Positions 24,635 through 34,208 of a stretch of 42,480 nt of DNA are shown here, piece by piece (the first letter of the stretch is position 1; each line of letters opens with the position of its first letter). Both the position numbers and the translations under genes were made by a program. The stretch is from assembly GCA_002424545.1 (NCBI GenBank), contig DIKL01000059.1:9772-52251 (forward strand), written 5' to 3'. The notes under the pieces were generated by a model. The model had not been told where the DNA came from and did no database searches. It saw only the letters and a program-made list of their open reading frames with translations. Origin of the DNA: Syntrophaceae bacterium UBA5619. GTDB lineage: Bacteria; Desulfobacterota; Syntrophia; Syntrophales; UBA5619.

Positions 24635-24702
24635 GGTGTCTTTCGCAGCCGGAGAAGCCTTGTGTCCATAACCTTAACCGAACAACAAGGAGGAGAAGGA
24701 GC

Positions 24703-26700
24703 ATGGAAAAGGTATTCAACATGGTGGTGGATGAGTTGGGAATCGGGGTGATCACGTTTGACGTGACCGGCGACACGATGAACACATGGACGGAGGAGGC
24801 CTTCGTCGGCTTCGATCGGGTCATGCGGGAACTGGAGATCGCCAAAGGGATTCGCGGGATCATCTTCATTTCGGGAAAGCCGGAAAACTTTCTGGCCGGC
24901 GCCAATCTGAAACTGATCTCGCAGATCGAAACCGCGGAGGAGGTGCGCAAGACGCTGGACCTTTTCCACGGCTCTTTTGCCCGTCTGGGCGCGCTGGGAA
25001 TTCCCTCCGTCGCGGCGATCCACGGCCACTGCCTCGGCGGCGGACTTGAATTTGCGCTGGCCTGCACCGGCCGGATCGCCAAGGAGGGGAAAAACACGCT
25101 GATCGGCCTGCCGGAGTGCAACGTCGGTCTCTTCCCGGGCGGCGGCGGAACGCAACGCCTCCCGAGGCTGATCGGCTACGATGCCTTCGAACTGATCCTG
25201 CGGGGGAAGATGCTCCCGGCCGCCAAGGCGTACGAGATGGGCATCGTGGACCGGCTGATTTCCGCCGAAGGCGATCTGCTCGTCTCGGCCAGGGCGTTTC
25301 TCGAGGAGATCATCGCCGGGGCGGCGAACCTCAAACGGCCCGTCCAGGACTTCTCCCAGATCGACGCCGTCGCCGAAATGGCGAAGGCGGGAATCCTCAA
25401 GGCGACGAAGGGTCGGGAGATCCCCGGACCGATGCTTGCCCTCAAATCGATGCACGAGGGGTTGAAGGTGTCGCTCGAGGAGGGGCTGGAGATCGAGAAA
25501 AGGAACTTCGTCGAGGTGGTCCTCACCAACGAGGCCAAGGGGAGCATCAACACCTTCTTCATCAAGGGGATGACGGACAAGCCCAAGGCAATGATGACCA
25601 AGGGCTTCGTCCCCAAACCGCTCAACCGGGTCGCCGTCCTCGGCTTCGGCACGATGGGGCGGGGAATCGTCATCGACATTCTTCGCAATACCAAGCTTCC
25701 CGTTCTGGTCAAGGACATCCCCGAGGCGCTGGAGCCCGGGAAGGCGTTCCTCCGGAAGATCCTCGACGGGATGGCCGAAAAGAAACGGCTCAAGGAGCCC
25801 GTCGATGCGATCCTGGCCCGTTTGACGGCCGTTTCGGACTATATTCCGGAATTCAAGGAGACGGACCTCGTCATCGAGGCGGTCTTCGAGGCGATCGACA
25901 TCAAGAAGCAGGTCTACGGCGAGCTGTGCGGGATCGTCCGTCCGGACTGCGTCATCGCCAGCAACACCTCGTCGATTCCGATCACGTCGATGGCCCCCTT
26001 CGTTTCCCACCCGGAGCGCTTCGGAGGACTCCACTTCTTCTCGCCGGTCTGGCTGATGCAGCTCGTCGAGGTGATCCGGGGCGAGAAGACCGCGCAGGAG
26101 ACGGTCGACAACCTGCTGAATTTCGCCGGCCTGATCCGCAAGCGGCCGATTGTCTGCCGGGACAACCCGGGTTTCGTCGTCAACGCGATGCTCTTCCCGA
26201 ATCTCGTCCTTGCCCTTCAGTACATCGAGGAGGGCAATCCGATCGAAAAGGTGGATCGGTCGATGACCCGTTTCGGACTGCCCGTGGGGCCGATCAGGCT
26301 GACGGACGAGGTGGGGATCGACATCCCCTACAAGGTCTTTGTCGGGATGGGCGTCAAACAGGAGACCCTCAAAAACGTGGTCGAATCGGGGCGCCTCGGC
26401 CTGAAGAAGTCCGGCAAAGGCTTCTTCCTGAAGGACGGGGGCGTTGATCCCGACGTCCTGCCGCTGATCGCCAAGCGTCCGCCGAAAGAGGCGAGCGAGG
26501 AGGAGATCCAGTTGGGGATCCTTACCGCGATGGTCCAGGTGGGGAAAGACCTCCTGAACCGGAAGATCGTCGAGGATGTCCGGATGATCGACGTCGGGAT
26601 GATCTGGGGGATCGGTTTTCCCCCCGACAAGGGCGGCCCGATGAAATGGGCCGACCTGATTGGTCTCAGCAAAAAGCTTTACGGGAAGAATTTTTACTGA
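24703..26700 (+). CDS. Bifunctional enoyl-CoA hydratase / 3-hydroxyacyl-CoA dehydrogenase
   Basis: A 665-residue cytoplasmic multifunctional beta-oxidation protein of the FadJ/FadB layout. The N-terminal crotonase domain has AGANLK (oxyanion loop), GGGLEFALAC with Glu116, and LPECNVGLFPGGGGTQRLPR with Glu138, so both catalytic acids are present. The dehydrogenase starts near residue 308 with VAVLGFGTMGRG. SNTSSIPI and LHFFSPV (catalytic His near 441) follow, and a C-terminal helical domain closes the protein. It is shorter than E. coli FadB (about 730). A GGAGGAGAAGGAG stretch precedes the ATG at 24703, so strong translation is expected. It ends the operon with the SDR gene and a good terminator. 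Confidence 0.93.
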   Translation: MEKVFNMVVDELGIGVITFDVTGDTMNTWTEEAFVGFDRVMRELEIAKGIRGIIFISGKPENFLAGANLKLISQIETAEEVRKTLDLFHGSFARLGALGIPSVAAIHGHCLGGGLEFALACTGRIAKEGKNTLIGLPECNVGLFPGGGGTQRLPRLIGYDAFELILRGKMLPAAKAYEMGIVDRLISAEGDLLVSARAFLEEIIAGAANLKRPVQDFSQIDAVAEMAKAGILKATKGREIPGPMLALKSMHEGLKVSLEEGLEIEKRNFVEVVLTNEAKGSINTFFIKGMTDKPKAMMTKGFVPKPLNRVAVLGFGTMGRGIVIDILRNTKLPVLVKDIPEALEPGKAFLRKILDGMAEKKRLKEPVDAILARLTAVSDYIPEFKETDLVIEAVFEAIDIKKQVYGELCGIVRPDCVIASNTSSIPITSMAPFVSHPERFGGLHFFSPVWLMQLVEVIRGEKTAQETVDNLLNFAGLIRKRPIVCRDNPGFVVNAMLFPNLVLALQYIEEGNPIEKVDRSMTRFGLPVGPIRLTDEVGIDIPYKVFVGMGVKQETLKNVVESGRLGLKKSGKGFFLKDGGVDPDVLPLIAKRPPKEASEEEIQLGILTAMVQVGKDLLNRKIVEDVRMIDVGMIWGIGFPPDKGGPMKWADLIGLSKKLYGKNFY

Positions 26701-26720
26701 TCCGGGTTCGATGAAAACCG

Positions 26721-26764
26721 AAGGCGTCTCCGGGCCGTATTTTATACCCGGGACGCCTTTTTTT
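26721..26764 (+). terminator. Terminator after the beta-oxidation operon
   Basis: AAGGCGTC pairs with GACGCCTT and CCGGG with CCCGG across one bulged base, enclosing an AT-rich loop, followed by seven T residues. It lies 20 bases after the stop of the bifunctional gene. Confidence 0.85.
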
Positions 26765-26917
26765 GTTGGTCAAACGGCAAGTCGAAGGGATGTTCGGACC
26801 ATTTGTCTTCAATGTGGAATGAAATTTCGATGAAAAACCCTCCCTTGGTGACAATCCGAATCCGTTGCCGTGGGCCGATCGGATCGGCCTGGGCCAAAAA
26901 TGCCATGGAAAGAAGCT

Positions 26918-27910
26918 CTACGGATGGTCGAGAACCACCTTGATGGCCCCCGGATCGTTCGCCGCGACGGCGAACGCCTCGGCGACCCGCGACAGCGGGA
27001 AGCGATGCGTGATCAGCGGCGCAATCTGCAACTGACTCTGCAGGACCGGCCGCAGGGCCAGCGGCGTCCAGAGGGTCCGCTGCCGGGTTCCGTGGTGGAC
27101 AAGCCCTGTGTTGATCACCTCCAGGCTGTTGTTGTGCCAGCGGGAGATGTTCACGGTGATGTCCTGGGTGATCCAACTGTAGAAGACCATAATTCCGTTG
27201 TGCTTGACTGCGGCGGTGCAGAGATTCACCGAATCCGCCGAGCCGGCCATGTCGACGACGACGTCCGCCCCCCGCCCGTTCGTGAGGTCCATCACCGCCC
27301 GCAGCGGGTCATCTTTGGTTCCGTTGACCGCGTGGTCGAGGCCGAGCTTCTTCGCGAGCTCCAGTTTCCCGTCCACGACGTCCACGCCGATCACCCGGTG
27401 GGCCCCTTTCGTTTTGGCGACCTGGGCCATGATCTGTCCGGCGAAACCCATTCCGAAGACGGCGACGGTATCCCCGAGCTGAATTCGGGACATCAGGCCG
27501 GAAAAGACCGCGCAGCCGATCGGTTCGCCGAGAGAGGCGAGGTCCATCGACATCCCTTCCGGGACCTTTTCGAGATCCTCCTCTCTCCCCTTGAAATAGT
27601 CCGAAATCGTCTCAATCCAGCCGAAGGCGATCACCCGGTCGCCGACCCGGAAGTCGCGGACCTTCTCTCCAACGGCGACGACGGTGCCGCCCCCCTCGTG
27701 ACCGATGAAGAAGGGGTAGGCAAAGGCGGTGCGCATCTCCGTGTTCAGGCCGCCGCTGGGCGGGATGATTCCGTGGTAGAGGTTTTTATCCTGACCGCAA
27801 ATCCCCGCCAGATGGGTTTTTACGAGGACCTCGTCCGGTCCGGTTTCCAGATTCCGCTCCCGCAGTTCGATCCGGTCCACCGCCGTCAGGCAGGCGCTCC
27901 TGGTTTTCAT
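26918..27910 (-). CDS. Zinc-dependent alcohol dehydrogenase family (MDR)
   Basis: A 330-residue medium-chain dehydrogenase. The catalytic zinc ligands are Cys38 (GICGQDKN), His71-Glu72 (GHEGGG) and Glu129 (LGEPIGCAV). GMGFAGQIMAQ (153-163) is the NAD(P)-binding Rossmann loop. The four-Cys structural zinc loop is missing (WIETISDYFKG instead), as in some sorbitol/threonine-type members. GGGAGGAACAAGG precedes the ATG. It stands alone and converges on the beta-oxidation operon. The substrate is unknown. Oxidation of a hydroxyacyl-derived alcohol would fit the neighbourhood but is speculative. Confidence 0.87.
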   Translation of the reverse strand: MKTRSACLTAVDRIELRERNLETGPDEVLVKTHLAGICGQDKNLYHGIIPPSGGLNTEMRTAFAYPFFIGHEGGGTVVAVGEKVRDFRVGDRVIAFGWIETISDYFKGREEDLEKVPEGMSMDLASLGEPIGCAVFSGLMSRIQLGDTVAVFGMGFAGQIMAQVAKTKGAHRVIGVDVVDGKLELAKKLGLDHAVNGTKDDPLRAVMDLTNGRGADVVVDMAGSADSVNLCTAAVKHNGIMVFYSWITQDITVNISRWHNNSLEVINTGLVHHGTRQRTLWTPLALRPVLQSQLQIAPLITHRFPLSRVAEAFAVAANDPGAIKVVLDHP

Positions 27911-28224
27911 CCTTGTTCCTCCCTTTCACGTTCCGTTCGTTTCAACGACCCGGGCGATCCTGCTTTCCATCCCTTCTCTCCTTTCCGAGCGAGCGGCATG
28001 TCGCGTCGGCATTATACCGCAATTTGGGGAAAAGGAAATCCCCGGATGAAGTCGTCTCAGTTATAAGGTGGCTGTTCAAAGATAAAAAAGCCGATCTGAT
28101 TTTGCTCATGACGCGGCGTGAAAACGGCAGCAGGGACGACCCGCCCCCGGTGCTCCGGAGACGGGGCGGGAAAGGTTCCATGAGATTGTATGCAGGGCAG
28201 GGTACACAGGCGGAGAATTCCCGG
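27911..28224. other. Intergenic region with one promoter candidate
   Basis: Between the zinc dehydrogenase start and the end of the Rnk-like gene. The only structure seen is a perfect minus-strand TATAAT at 28011-28016, about 100 bases before the dehydrogenase ATG, with only a weak -35 (TTTCC) upstream. No supported gene. Confidence 0.4.
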
Positions 28225-28641
28225 CTAAAGCTCAAAATCGCCGACGGATTCCGGCTGATACAGGACTTCCTGAATTTTAAGACTTCTTACACCGGAAGGA
28301 ACGGTCCATTCCACGACATCGCCGACGCGATATCCCAGAAGCGCTGTGCCGATCGGCGCCAGAACAGATATTTTGTTGTGTTCCATGTTTGCATCGGACG
28401 GGTATACGATCGTATAGATCATCTCCTCTCCGGACGCTAAATCGCAAAGACGCACCTTGGAATTCATGGTGATCACTTCTTCCGGGATCCTCTTCGGATT
28501 GACCACCTTGGCCCGGTTCAATTCTTTTTCCAGCGCATCCAGATCGGCTCTTGATTTGGAACCCGACATCTTGACGCCCGCAATGAGGTTCCTGAGTTTT
28601 TTAATATCGGCTTTTGTAATATAGATGATCTTGTTGTCCAT
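28225..28641 (-). CDS. rnk: GreA/GreB C-terminal-domain protein, Rnk-like
   Basis: A 138-residue protein of the Rnk / transcript-cleavage-factor-like group that binds RNA polymerase. The N-terminal helical part (residues 1-50: ITKADIKKLRNLI, DLDALEKELNRAKVV) is shorter than the GreA coiled coil. The C-terminal FKBP-like fold shows MNSKVRLCDLASGEEMIYTIVYP and ISVLAPIGTALLGYRVGDVVEW, typical of the family. AGGACG precedes the ATG. Rnk proteins modulate polymerase but do not promote cleavage like GreA. It is isolated from its neighbours. Confidence 0.85.
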   Translation of the reverse strand: MDNKIIYITKADIKKLRNLIAGVKMSGSKSRADLDALEKELNRAKVVNPKRIPEEVITMNSKVRLCDLASGEEMIYTIVYPSDANMEHNKISVLAPIGTALLGYRVGDVVEWTVPSGVRSLKIQEVLYQPESVGDFEL

Positions 28642-28846
28642 GGCAGGACGTCCTTTTTTATTTTTACCCTAACACATTCAGGAGGCGATCCAAAGTCTTT
28701 TTTGCGTTCCCCAGAAGCGTCTTTCGAATCTCAAGGGAAGGCCCCGCTTTCAGCGAATCGTTCGGTCGCATGCCAAACCTTGCGCCTTGGCTTACACGGA
28801 ATCCTATAATTGAAAAGACGTGTTGTCACGCAAAAGGTCCGTGCGT

Positions 28847-30361
28847 TTATTTTCCGGACTGGAAGGGGTCCCAGTCGAAGCCCCAGATCTCGCTGTGCAG
28901 CGGCAGCTTGTAGTTCCGCCGGTCGTCGTAAGAGGGGTACCTTCGGCCGCCCCCCTCTTCGGGGTGCATGGAGACGGGGAATTTCGGGGCGATCAGGCCG
29001 TGTTTGCGAGCCTCCGCCTCGAGCCAGGCGCGGTCCTCGGGGTGGGCGATGGAGATCAGCGCCGAGGCCCTTTCGTAGCCGGAGAGCCCGCGAAGATTCA
29101 CGATCCCGTACTCGGTGCAGACGTACTGGGTGAACTGGGCCGGAACGTCCACCGTGGAGCCCGTGGGGAGGAAAGGGACGATCCGGGATGTTCCCTTCTT
29201 GCTCCGCGAGGTGATCGCGGCCACTCCGCGCCCGCCGCGGGAATGTCCCGCGAAGATCACGAAGTGGAGAAAGCCCCCCGTGCCGGAGATCGGCCTCATC
29301 TCGTAGAAGCTGCAACACTGCTGGCCCAGGAGATCGACGGCGACGCAGTTGTCGATGGCGATCATGTTGTCGATCCGGGTGATGTTCTGGAGGTTGTTCG
29401 TGTAGCCGGAGTCGTAGACGGCCATGTGCTGGTTGCGGTGGATCGTGTCGTAGTACCACGGCGTGTCGAAGGGGAAAGCGAAGGTGTAGACGCTCTTCCG
29501 GTTATCGAGATTCTTGTAGGCGTTGGTGACCTGCCCCGATTCGATCAGCTTGATCAGGCCGAAGTTGAGCATCTCGGTATGGATGCCCAGGTCCTTGAAG
29601 CCCGCATCCGCCATCGCCGCGACGCAGGCCGAAGGCAGCGAACCGATCCCGAGCTGGACGACGTCCCGGTCCCGCATGATCGTCATGATGTGGCCGGCGA
29701 TGGCCTCCTCCTCGGGTTTGGGCTTGATTCCCCGCTCATCGACCTGGGGCCAGGCGTACTTCGCGCAGTCCACCTCCACCCAGTAGTCGATCTCGTCGAT
29801 GTGGATCGTGTTGAAACGACCCCCCTCCGCCCAGGGGTAGTCGGAACGGACCTCGAAGACGATCTTCTTTGCGGTCTGGCGGTAGACATTGCAGTTGCTC
29901 GTCCCATAGGACATGTTGAAGAACCCGTGCGGGTCGGGAGCCGTTGCGGCGTTGAACCACCAGTCCATCCCCCGGCTTTCCCGGGCGGCGTTGGCGAAAC
30001 GGTACTGGTAGGCCCAGATGCCGTAGGCCCAGCCCCACTGCGCCCAGTCGGTCACGTTGTGGGCATCGCGCGCCTTGCGGTTCCACGGCGTCAAAAAGAA
30101 GTTGTGGATGCAGTGATACTGCTCCAGCGGGTCGATCTCCTGGAACTCCGGATGGGGATAGGCGTTCCCGTGGAGCCAGAACTCGATATCCCGGAGTTGG
30201 TCCGGTCCGGGGCCGAGCCTTTTGGCGATGGTCTCGCTGCAGACGGTGGAGTCGCCCCCCATCGTTCCGTGGTTGATCCAGTCCCCCGATTTGACCATGC
30301 CGGCGATCTGTTCGGGCGTTCTCTTCTTGTCACGAATCTTCTGCTGTATCGGTGTCGTCAT
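28847..30361 (-). CDS. Acetyl-CoA hydrolase / CoA-transferase family protein
   Basis: A 504-residue CoA-transferase of the acetyl-CoA hydrolase / 4-hydroxybutyrate CoA-transferase family. These enzymes form an acyl-glutamyl anhydride. The expected catalytic Glu is Glu263 in GIHTEM. VQLGIGSLP (235-243) and GTGGFLHF are conserved CoA-site motifs, and VCTEYGIVNLRGL is the usual C-terminal signature. It is longer than the typical 430 residues because of inserted segments around residues 90-140. It would move CoA from an acyl-CoA to acetate or a dicarboxylate, which suits the beta-oxidation genes nearby. The ribosome site before the ATG is weak. Confidence 0.85.
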   Translation of the reverse strand: MTTPIQQKIRDKKRTPEQIAGMVKSGDWINHGTMGGDSTVCSETIAKRLGPGPDQLRDIEFWLHGNAYPHPEFQEIDPLEQYHCIHNFFLTPWNRKARDAHNVTDWAQWGWAYGIWAYQYRFANAARESRGMDWWFNAATAPDPHGFFNMSYGTSNCNVYRQTAKKIVFEVRSDYPWAEGGRFNTIHIDEIDYWVEVDCAKYAWPQVDERGIKPKPEEEAIAGHIMTIMRDRDVVQLGIGSLPSACVAAMADAGFKDLGIHTEMLNFGLIKLIESGQVTNAYKNLDNRKSVYTFAFPFDTPWYYDTIHRNQHMAVYDSGYTNNLQNITRIDNMIAIDNCVAVDLLGQQCCSFYEMRPISGTGGFLHFVIFAGHSRGGRGVAAITSRSKKGTSRIVPFLPTGSTVDVPAQFTQYVCTEYGIVNLRGLSGYERASALISIAHPEDRAWLEAEARKHGLIAPKFPVSMHPEEGGGRRYPSYDDRRNYKLPLHSEIWGFDWDPFQSGK

Positions 30362-30693
30362 GCGTTTTTGTCCGTGCCTTTCCTGATGAGATCCGAAACG
30401 GCCCCCCGGGACCGAAATCCCGTATGCCGGTTCACGAAAAAACGACCTTTTCTAATCGATTCGGGGAGCGCTGACAAGGGAAAAATCTCTGCAACGGGAA
30501 AAATTTTCCTGAAGGAACATGGGGAGCGGAAGATCCTCCTGCCGGCTCGATCTCATCCCGGGTGTAAATCTTTTCTTCCATTCTCGGGAAAGGGTTCTCG
30601 CTGAAGACATCATTACCTTTGCGGGGACCGCGATGTCAAGAAGGGAAAACCTCCCGGTTGCTATTCAGGCGGGAATATTGTAATGATCCATCC
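30362..30693. other. Divergent intergenic region
   Basis: Between the leftward CoA-transferase gene and the rightward HD gene. It contains the promoter candidate listed at 30449-30477. No gene with a ribosome site is seen; a TTG-started extension of the HD gene into this stretch is not convincing. Confidence 0.4.
30449..30477 (-). promoter_or_regulatory. Promoter candidate for the CoA-transferase gene
   Basis: On the minus strand TTGTCA (30472-30477) and TAGAAA (30449-30454) are 17 bases apart, about 95 bases upstream of the ATG. Consensus match only. Confidence 0.35.
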
Positions 30694-32109
30694 ATGAAAA
30701 AGAGGCCGGCGGAATATGCGGGGACCTATCAGGGGATGGCGCTGATTGCCGATCCCATTTACAAGTACGCCTCCTTCACGGTTCCCGCGGCGGACGGACG
30801 CGAGAAAACCGAGAAGGACCTGATCGACTCTCCCTGGGTGCAGCGCCTCCGGCGGATCTTCCAGCTCCAGAGCGCCCGCTGGGTATACCCCGCGGCCGAA
30901 CACACGCGGTTCCAGCACTCCCTCGGAACGATGCACATGGCGGGCGAGTTCGGACGGCACCTCTATCCTTCGCTGAAGGAGGTCTGTCCGGATGCCCCTT
31001 CCGCCAACTGCGTGGAGGAACTTCTCCGGGTGGCCGGCCTTCTTCACGACGTCGGTCACGGTCCGTACGGCCACTTTTTTGACGACCATTTCCTGAGCCA
31101 ATATGGACTCACCCACGAGGACATGGGCCGCCTGATCATCTGCCGGAAGCTGGGGAGGGTGATCTCCCGAATCCGGCGAAGCCCGTCGGGACCTTTCGCG
31201 GACGGCGAGACGCTCGATTCCGCCCAGGTGGCCTTCCTGATCCGAATGCCGGAGGCGCGGGACGAGAAAGCCCCCCGCTGGCTGCAACTGCTCCGCCAGC
31301 TCTTCTCAGGCACCTACACGGTGGACAATCTCGATTACGTCCAGCGCGACGCCTTCATGACGGGATTTTCCCTCGATATCGTGGACATCGTCCGTCTCCG
31401 CTTCTACACCTTTTTTACGAAGGAGGGCTTGACGCTCCACCAGGCGGGTGTCTCGGCGCTCAGCCGTTTTCTGAACGCGAGATTGAATCTCTATTCCAAC
31501 GTCTACTTTCACCGGACGACGCGGGCGCTGGACCTCCACCTCCAGGAGATCTTCCGGGAGACGATGGATCTGATCCTGCCTTTCAGGCCCGACGATAATC
31601 TGGATGCGTACCTGGATTGCGACGAGTGGCGTCTCTTTTCCGAGGTCCGTTCGTGGACGGCGAGCGCGGATCCCGGGCGGCAGAGACTCGCTCGGGAATG
31701 GGAAAAGCTCCACCGCCGGGAGGTGAAGTGGAAGATGTCTTTTTCGGCGGAGCTTTCGATCGACCAGATCCAGAAGGGGACCTGTTTTGCCCACGCCTCC
31801 GACTATGAGAAACGGATCCGCGACCATCTGCCCGGCCCGTTGAAGAAAAAGCCTTTTCGCGTCGATCTGGCGACGCAGGATCCGCGTCCGGTCAATCCGA
31901 TGGCGGAGACGGACAAGCGGGTGAATATTTTCAACCCCGCGACCGGGACCACCTCCCCCGAACCCCTCCGGGAGATCTACCGCTTCATTCCGGCCCGGGT
32001 GGTTCATCTCCGGGTCTTTTCCCTGAACCACGAGCATGACGAGATCCTGGCCCGCGCGGCGGAGCGCGCCCTCGGCGCCGTGGACGGGGTTTCCCGAACC
32101 AACATTTGA
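30694..32109 (+). CDS. HD-domain phosphohydrolase (dGTPase/SAMHD1-like)
   Basis: A 471-residue HD-superfamily phosphohydrolase of the COG1078 type. Motifs are RRIFQLQSARWVYPAAEHTRFQHSLG (His75 in RFQHSLG), LLHDVGHGPYGH (His118-Asp119), and TVDNLDYVQRD, which supplies the distal Asp. Members hydrolyse dNTPs or other phosphates. Next to the ribonucleotide reductase gene this suggests nucleotide-pool control, though that is inference. The ATG at 30694 fits the usual N-terminus. Its ribosome site is weak. Only eight bases separate it from nrdD. Confidence 0.85.
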   Translation: MKKRPAEYAGTYQGMALIADPIYKYASFTVPAADGREKTEKDLIDSPWVQRLRRIFQLQSARWVYPAAEHTRFQHSLGTMHMAGEFGRHLYPSLKEVCPDAPSANCVEELLRVAGLLHDVGHGPYGHFFDDHFLSQYGLTHEDMGRLIICRKLGRVISRIRRSPSGPFADGETLDSAQVAFLIRMPEARDEKAPRWLQLLRQLFSGTYTVDNLDYVQRDAFMTGFSLDIVDIVRLRFYTFFTKEGLTLHQAGVSALSRFLNARLNLYSNVYFHRTTRALDLHLQEIFRETMDLILPFRPDDNLDAYLDCDEWRLFSEVRSWTASADPGRQRLAREWEKLHRREVKWKMSFSAELSIDQIQKGTCFAHASDYEKRIRDHLPGPLKKKPFRVDLATQDPRPVNPMAETDKRVNIFNPATGTTSPEPLREIYRFIPARVVHLRVFSLNHEHDEILARAAERALGAVDGVSRTNI

Positions 32110-32117
32110 AGCCGACG

Positions 32118-34208
32118 ATGACGAACGATCCGGAAACGACAGACATCACGCTTTTCGTCCGGACCTCCGGCGAGGAAGCCGTGCGCTGGAACCGCCGCAG
32201 GATCGTCGAGGCGCTGATCCGCGAGGCGGGGATCGACGAGAGAACCGCCGAGGCGATCAGCCGGGAGGTGGAAAAGCAGATCGTCTCTTCCGGGATCAGC
32301 CTGCTGACGACGGCGCTGATCCGCGAACTCGTGGATGCCAAACTGATCGAGCGGGGATTGGAGCAGGCGCGTCGGCTTCACGCCCGCCTGGGCTTTCCGC
32401 TCTACGACGTCCGGCAGCTCATCTTCCACCGGAACAAGGAGAACGCCAACGTTCCGCACGCCCCGGAGGGGACGAGCCTGGCGCTCGTCGAGGGGATCAA
32501 GCGGGAATACGCGCTCCACGACGTCTTCTCCCGGGAGGTCGGCGATGCCCATGTCTCCGGCGATCTTCACCTCCACGGCCTGGGGTACATCGACCGGCCC
32601 TACAGCGCCTTTCAGTCGCTCGAGTACCTCAAGCGGTTCGGCCTCAAGTTGCCCCATTCGGTGACGGTCGCCGGACCGGCGCGTCATGCCGAGGTTCTCC
32701 TGGCCCACATGGTGCGTTTCGGGGCATCGCTCCAGGGGCACTTCGCCGGAGTGATCGGCTGGGACGCGGTCAATCTCTCTTTTGCTCCCTATCTGACCGG
32801 GATGGGGGAGAGGGAAGTGGAGCAGTTCGCCCAGATGCTGGTCTATGAATTTTCACAGCTGACCTCGTCGCGCGGGGGGCAGGCGATCTTCACGGACATC
32901 CATCTCTACTGGGAGGTTCCCGCCTATCTGGCCGGGATGCCCGCCCTAGGGCCCGGCGGAAAACCCACCGGCCGGACTTTCGGGGAGTACGGGGAGGAGG
33001 TCCGGCGGTTCGCCAGGGCGCTCATGGCGGTTTACCGCGCGGGAGACGCCGAGGGGAAACCATTTGTCTTTCCACGGCCTATCGTCCATGTCACGGATGC
33101 GTTCTTCCGGACCGTCGGCCATGAGGCTTTTCTGGCGGAGGCGTGCGGGGTTGCCTCGACCAAGGGAAACCCCTGCTTCGTTCTCGACCGGGAGCGGGGC
33201 GTCCGAATCTCCCCGTGCGGCGGACCCGGTTTCGACGGAGAAGGGCCGGGGAGCGGGATCGACCCCTGGAAAAGGCGCTGCGCATCTATCCAGAACGTCA
33301 CGATCAACCTGCCCCGTCTCGGGTATCGGTGCGCCGGCGACGGCGACGACAAACTCCTGTCTCTCCTCGGCGAAGTGACGGGGCTTGCGGCGAAGGCGCA
33401 CCTCCAGAAGCGCGAGTTCATTGAAAACCTTCTCTCGCTGGGTGAAGCCGGGCCGCTGGCGATGCTCGCGATGCAAAACGATGGCGCGCCCTACCTTCGC
33501 ACGGCCGATACCGCCTGCCTGATCGGGTTGACGGGCCTCGACGAACTGGTCCGGATTCGGAGGGGGAAATCACTGCACGAGTCGGAGGAGGCCCTGGACT
33601 ATGGATTGGAGATCGTCGGCCGCCTGCGGGAGGAGGCTAACCGGCTCGGCGGCATGTCCGGGATGAGGTTCGTTCTGGAACAGACCCCAGCGGAGACCAC
33701 GGCATACCGTTTTGCCCGCCTTGACCTGAAGCATTTCTCGCCGCTGTCGGGCCGGTACGTTCGCGGCGATCTTGCCCGGGGGGAGATCTACTACACCAAT
33801 TCGTCCCACCTCCCGCCGGCCGCGATAGTCGATCCGGCGACGCGAATCCGGATCGAGGGCCGGTTCCACCCGCTCTTCCGGGCGGGGGCGGTCACCCATA
33901 TCGAATTGGGGGAAGCCGAACCTCCCGCCGCACTGCTTGCCGACCTGATCGTCCGGGCGTTCCGGGAGACGCAGAACAACCAGATCGTCTTTTCACCCGA
34001 ATTCACCTGTTGCGACCGCTGCGGCGGCGTCATGCGGGGTCGACTTGAGAAATGCAGCCGCTGCGGTTCCGCGGAGGTGGACGGCCTGGCCCGGATCACC
34101 CAGTATTTCAGCCGCGTGTCCGGTTGGAACCGGGGGAAGCGGGCCGAGCTCCGCGACCGGAATCGCAACAAGGATGCCTTCCCGAAAGGACCGCTTGCCG
34201 CGGATTAG
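32118..34208 (+). CDS. nrdD: Anaerobic ribonucleoside-triphosphate reductase, glycyl position reads Gln
   Basis: A 696-residue class III ribonucleotide reductase, which makes dNTPs without oxygen using a glycyl radical installed by NrdG. An ATP-cone occupies about residues 10-95. The active-site Cys388 is in CASIQNVTINLPR. A zinc ribbon has Cys632/Cys635 and Cys646/Cys649. The radical loop reads ARITQYFSRVSGWNRGK. In the family the matching position is RITGYY/TGFF, so the expected Gly appears as Gln662 (codon CAG, 34101-34103). A Gly follows at 669 (VSGW). No nrdG gene is in the window. ATG 32118 is preferred over an upstream TTG that overlaps the previous stop. It ends overlapping the convergent gene by four bases. 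Confidence 0.88.
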   Translation: MTNDPETTDITLFVRTSGEEAVRWNRRRIVEALIREAGIDERTAEAISREVEKQIVSSGISLLTTALIRELVDAKLIERGLEQARRLHARLGFPLYDVRQLIFHRNKENANVPHAPEGTSLALVEGIKREYALHDVFSREVGDAHVSGDLHLHGLGYIDRPYSAFQSLEYLKRFGLKLPHSVTVAGPARHAEVLLAHMVRFGASLQGHFAGVIGWDAVNLSFAPYLTGMGEREVEQFAQMLVYEFSQLTSSRGGQAIFTDIHLYWEVPAYLAGMPALGPGGKPTGRTFGEYGEEVRRFARALMAVYRAGDAEGKPFVFPRPIVHVTDAFFRTVGHEAFLAEACGVASTKGNPCFVLDRERGVRISPCGGPGFDGEGPGSGIDPWKRRCASIQNVTINLPRLGYRCAGDGDDKLLSLLGEVTGLAAKAHLQKREFIENLLSLGEAGPLAMLAMQNDGAPYLRTADTACLIGLTGLDELVRIRRGKSLHESEEALDYGLEIVGRLREEANRLGGMSGMRFVLEQTPAETTAYRFARLDLKHFSPLSGRYVRGDLARGEIYYTNSSHLPPAAIVDPATRIRIEGRFHPLFRAGAVTHIELGEAEPPAALLADLIVRAFRETQNNQIVFSPEFTCCDRCGGVMRGRLEKCSRCGSAEVDGLARITQYFSRVSGWNRGKRAELRDRNRNKDAFPKGPLAAD

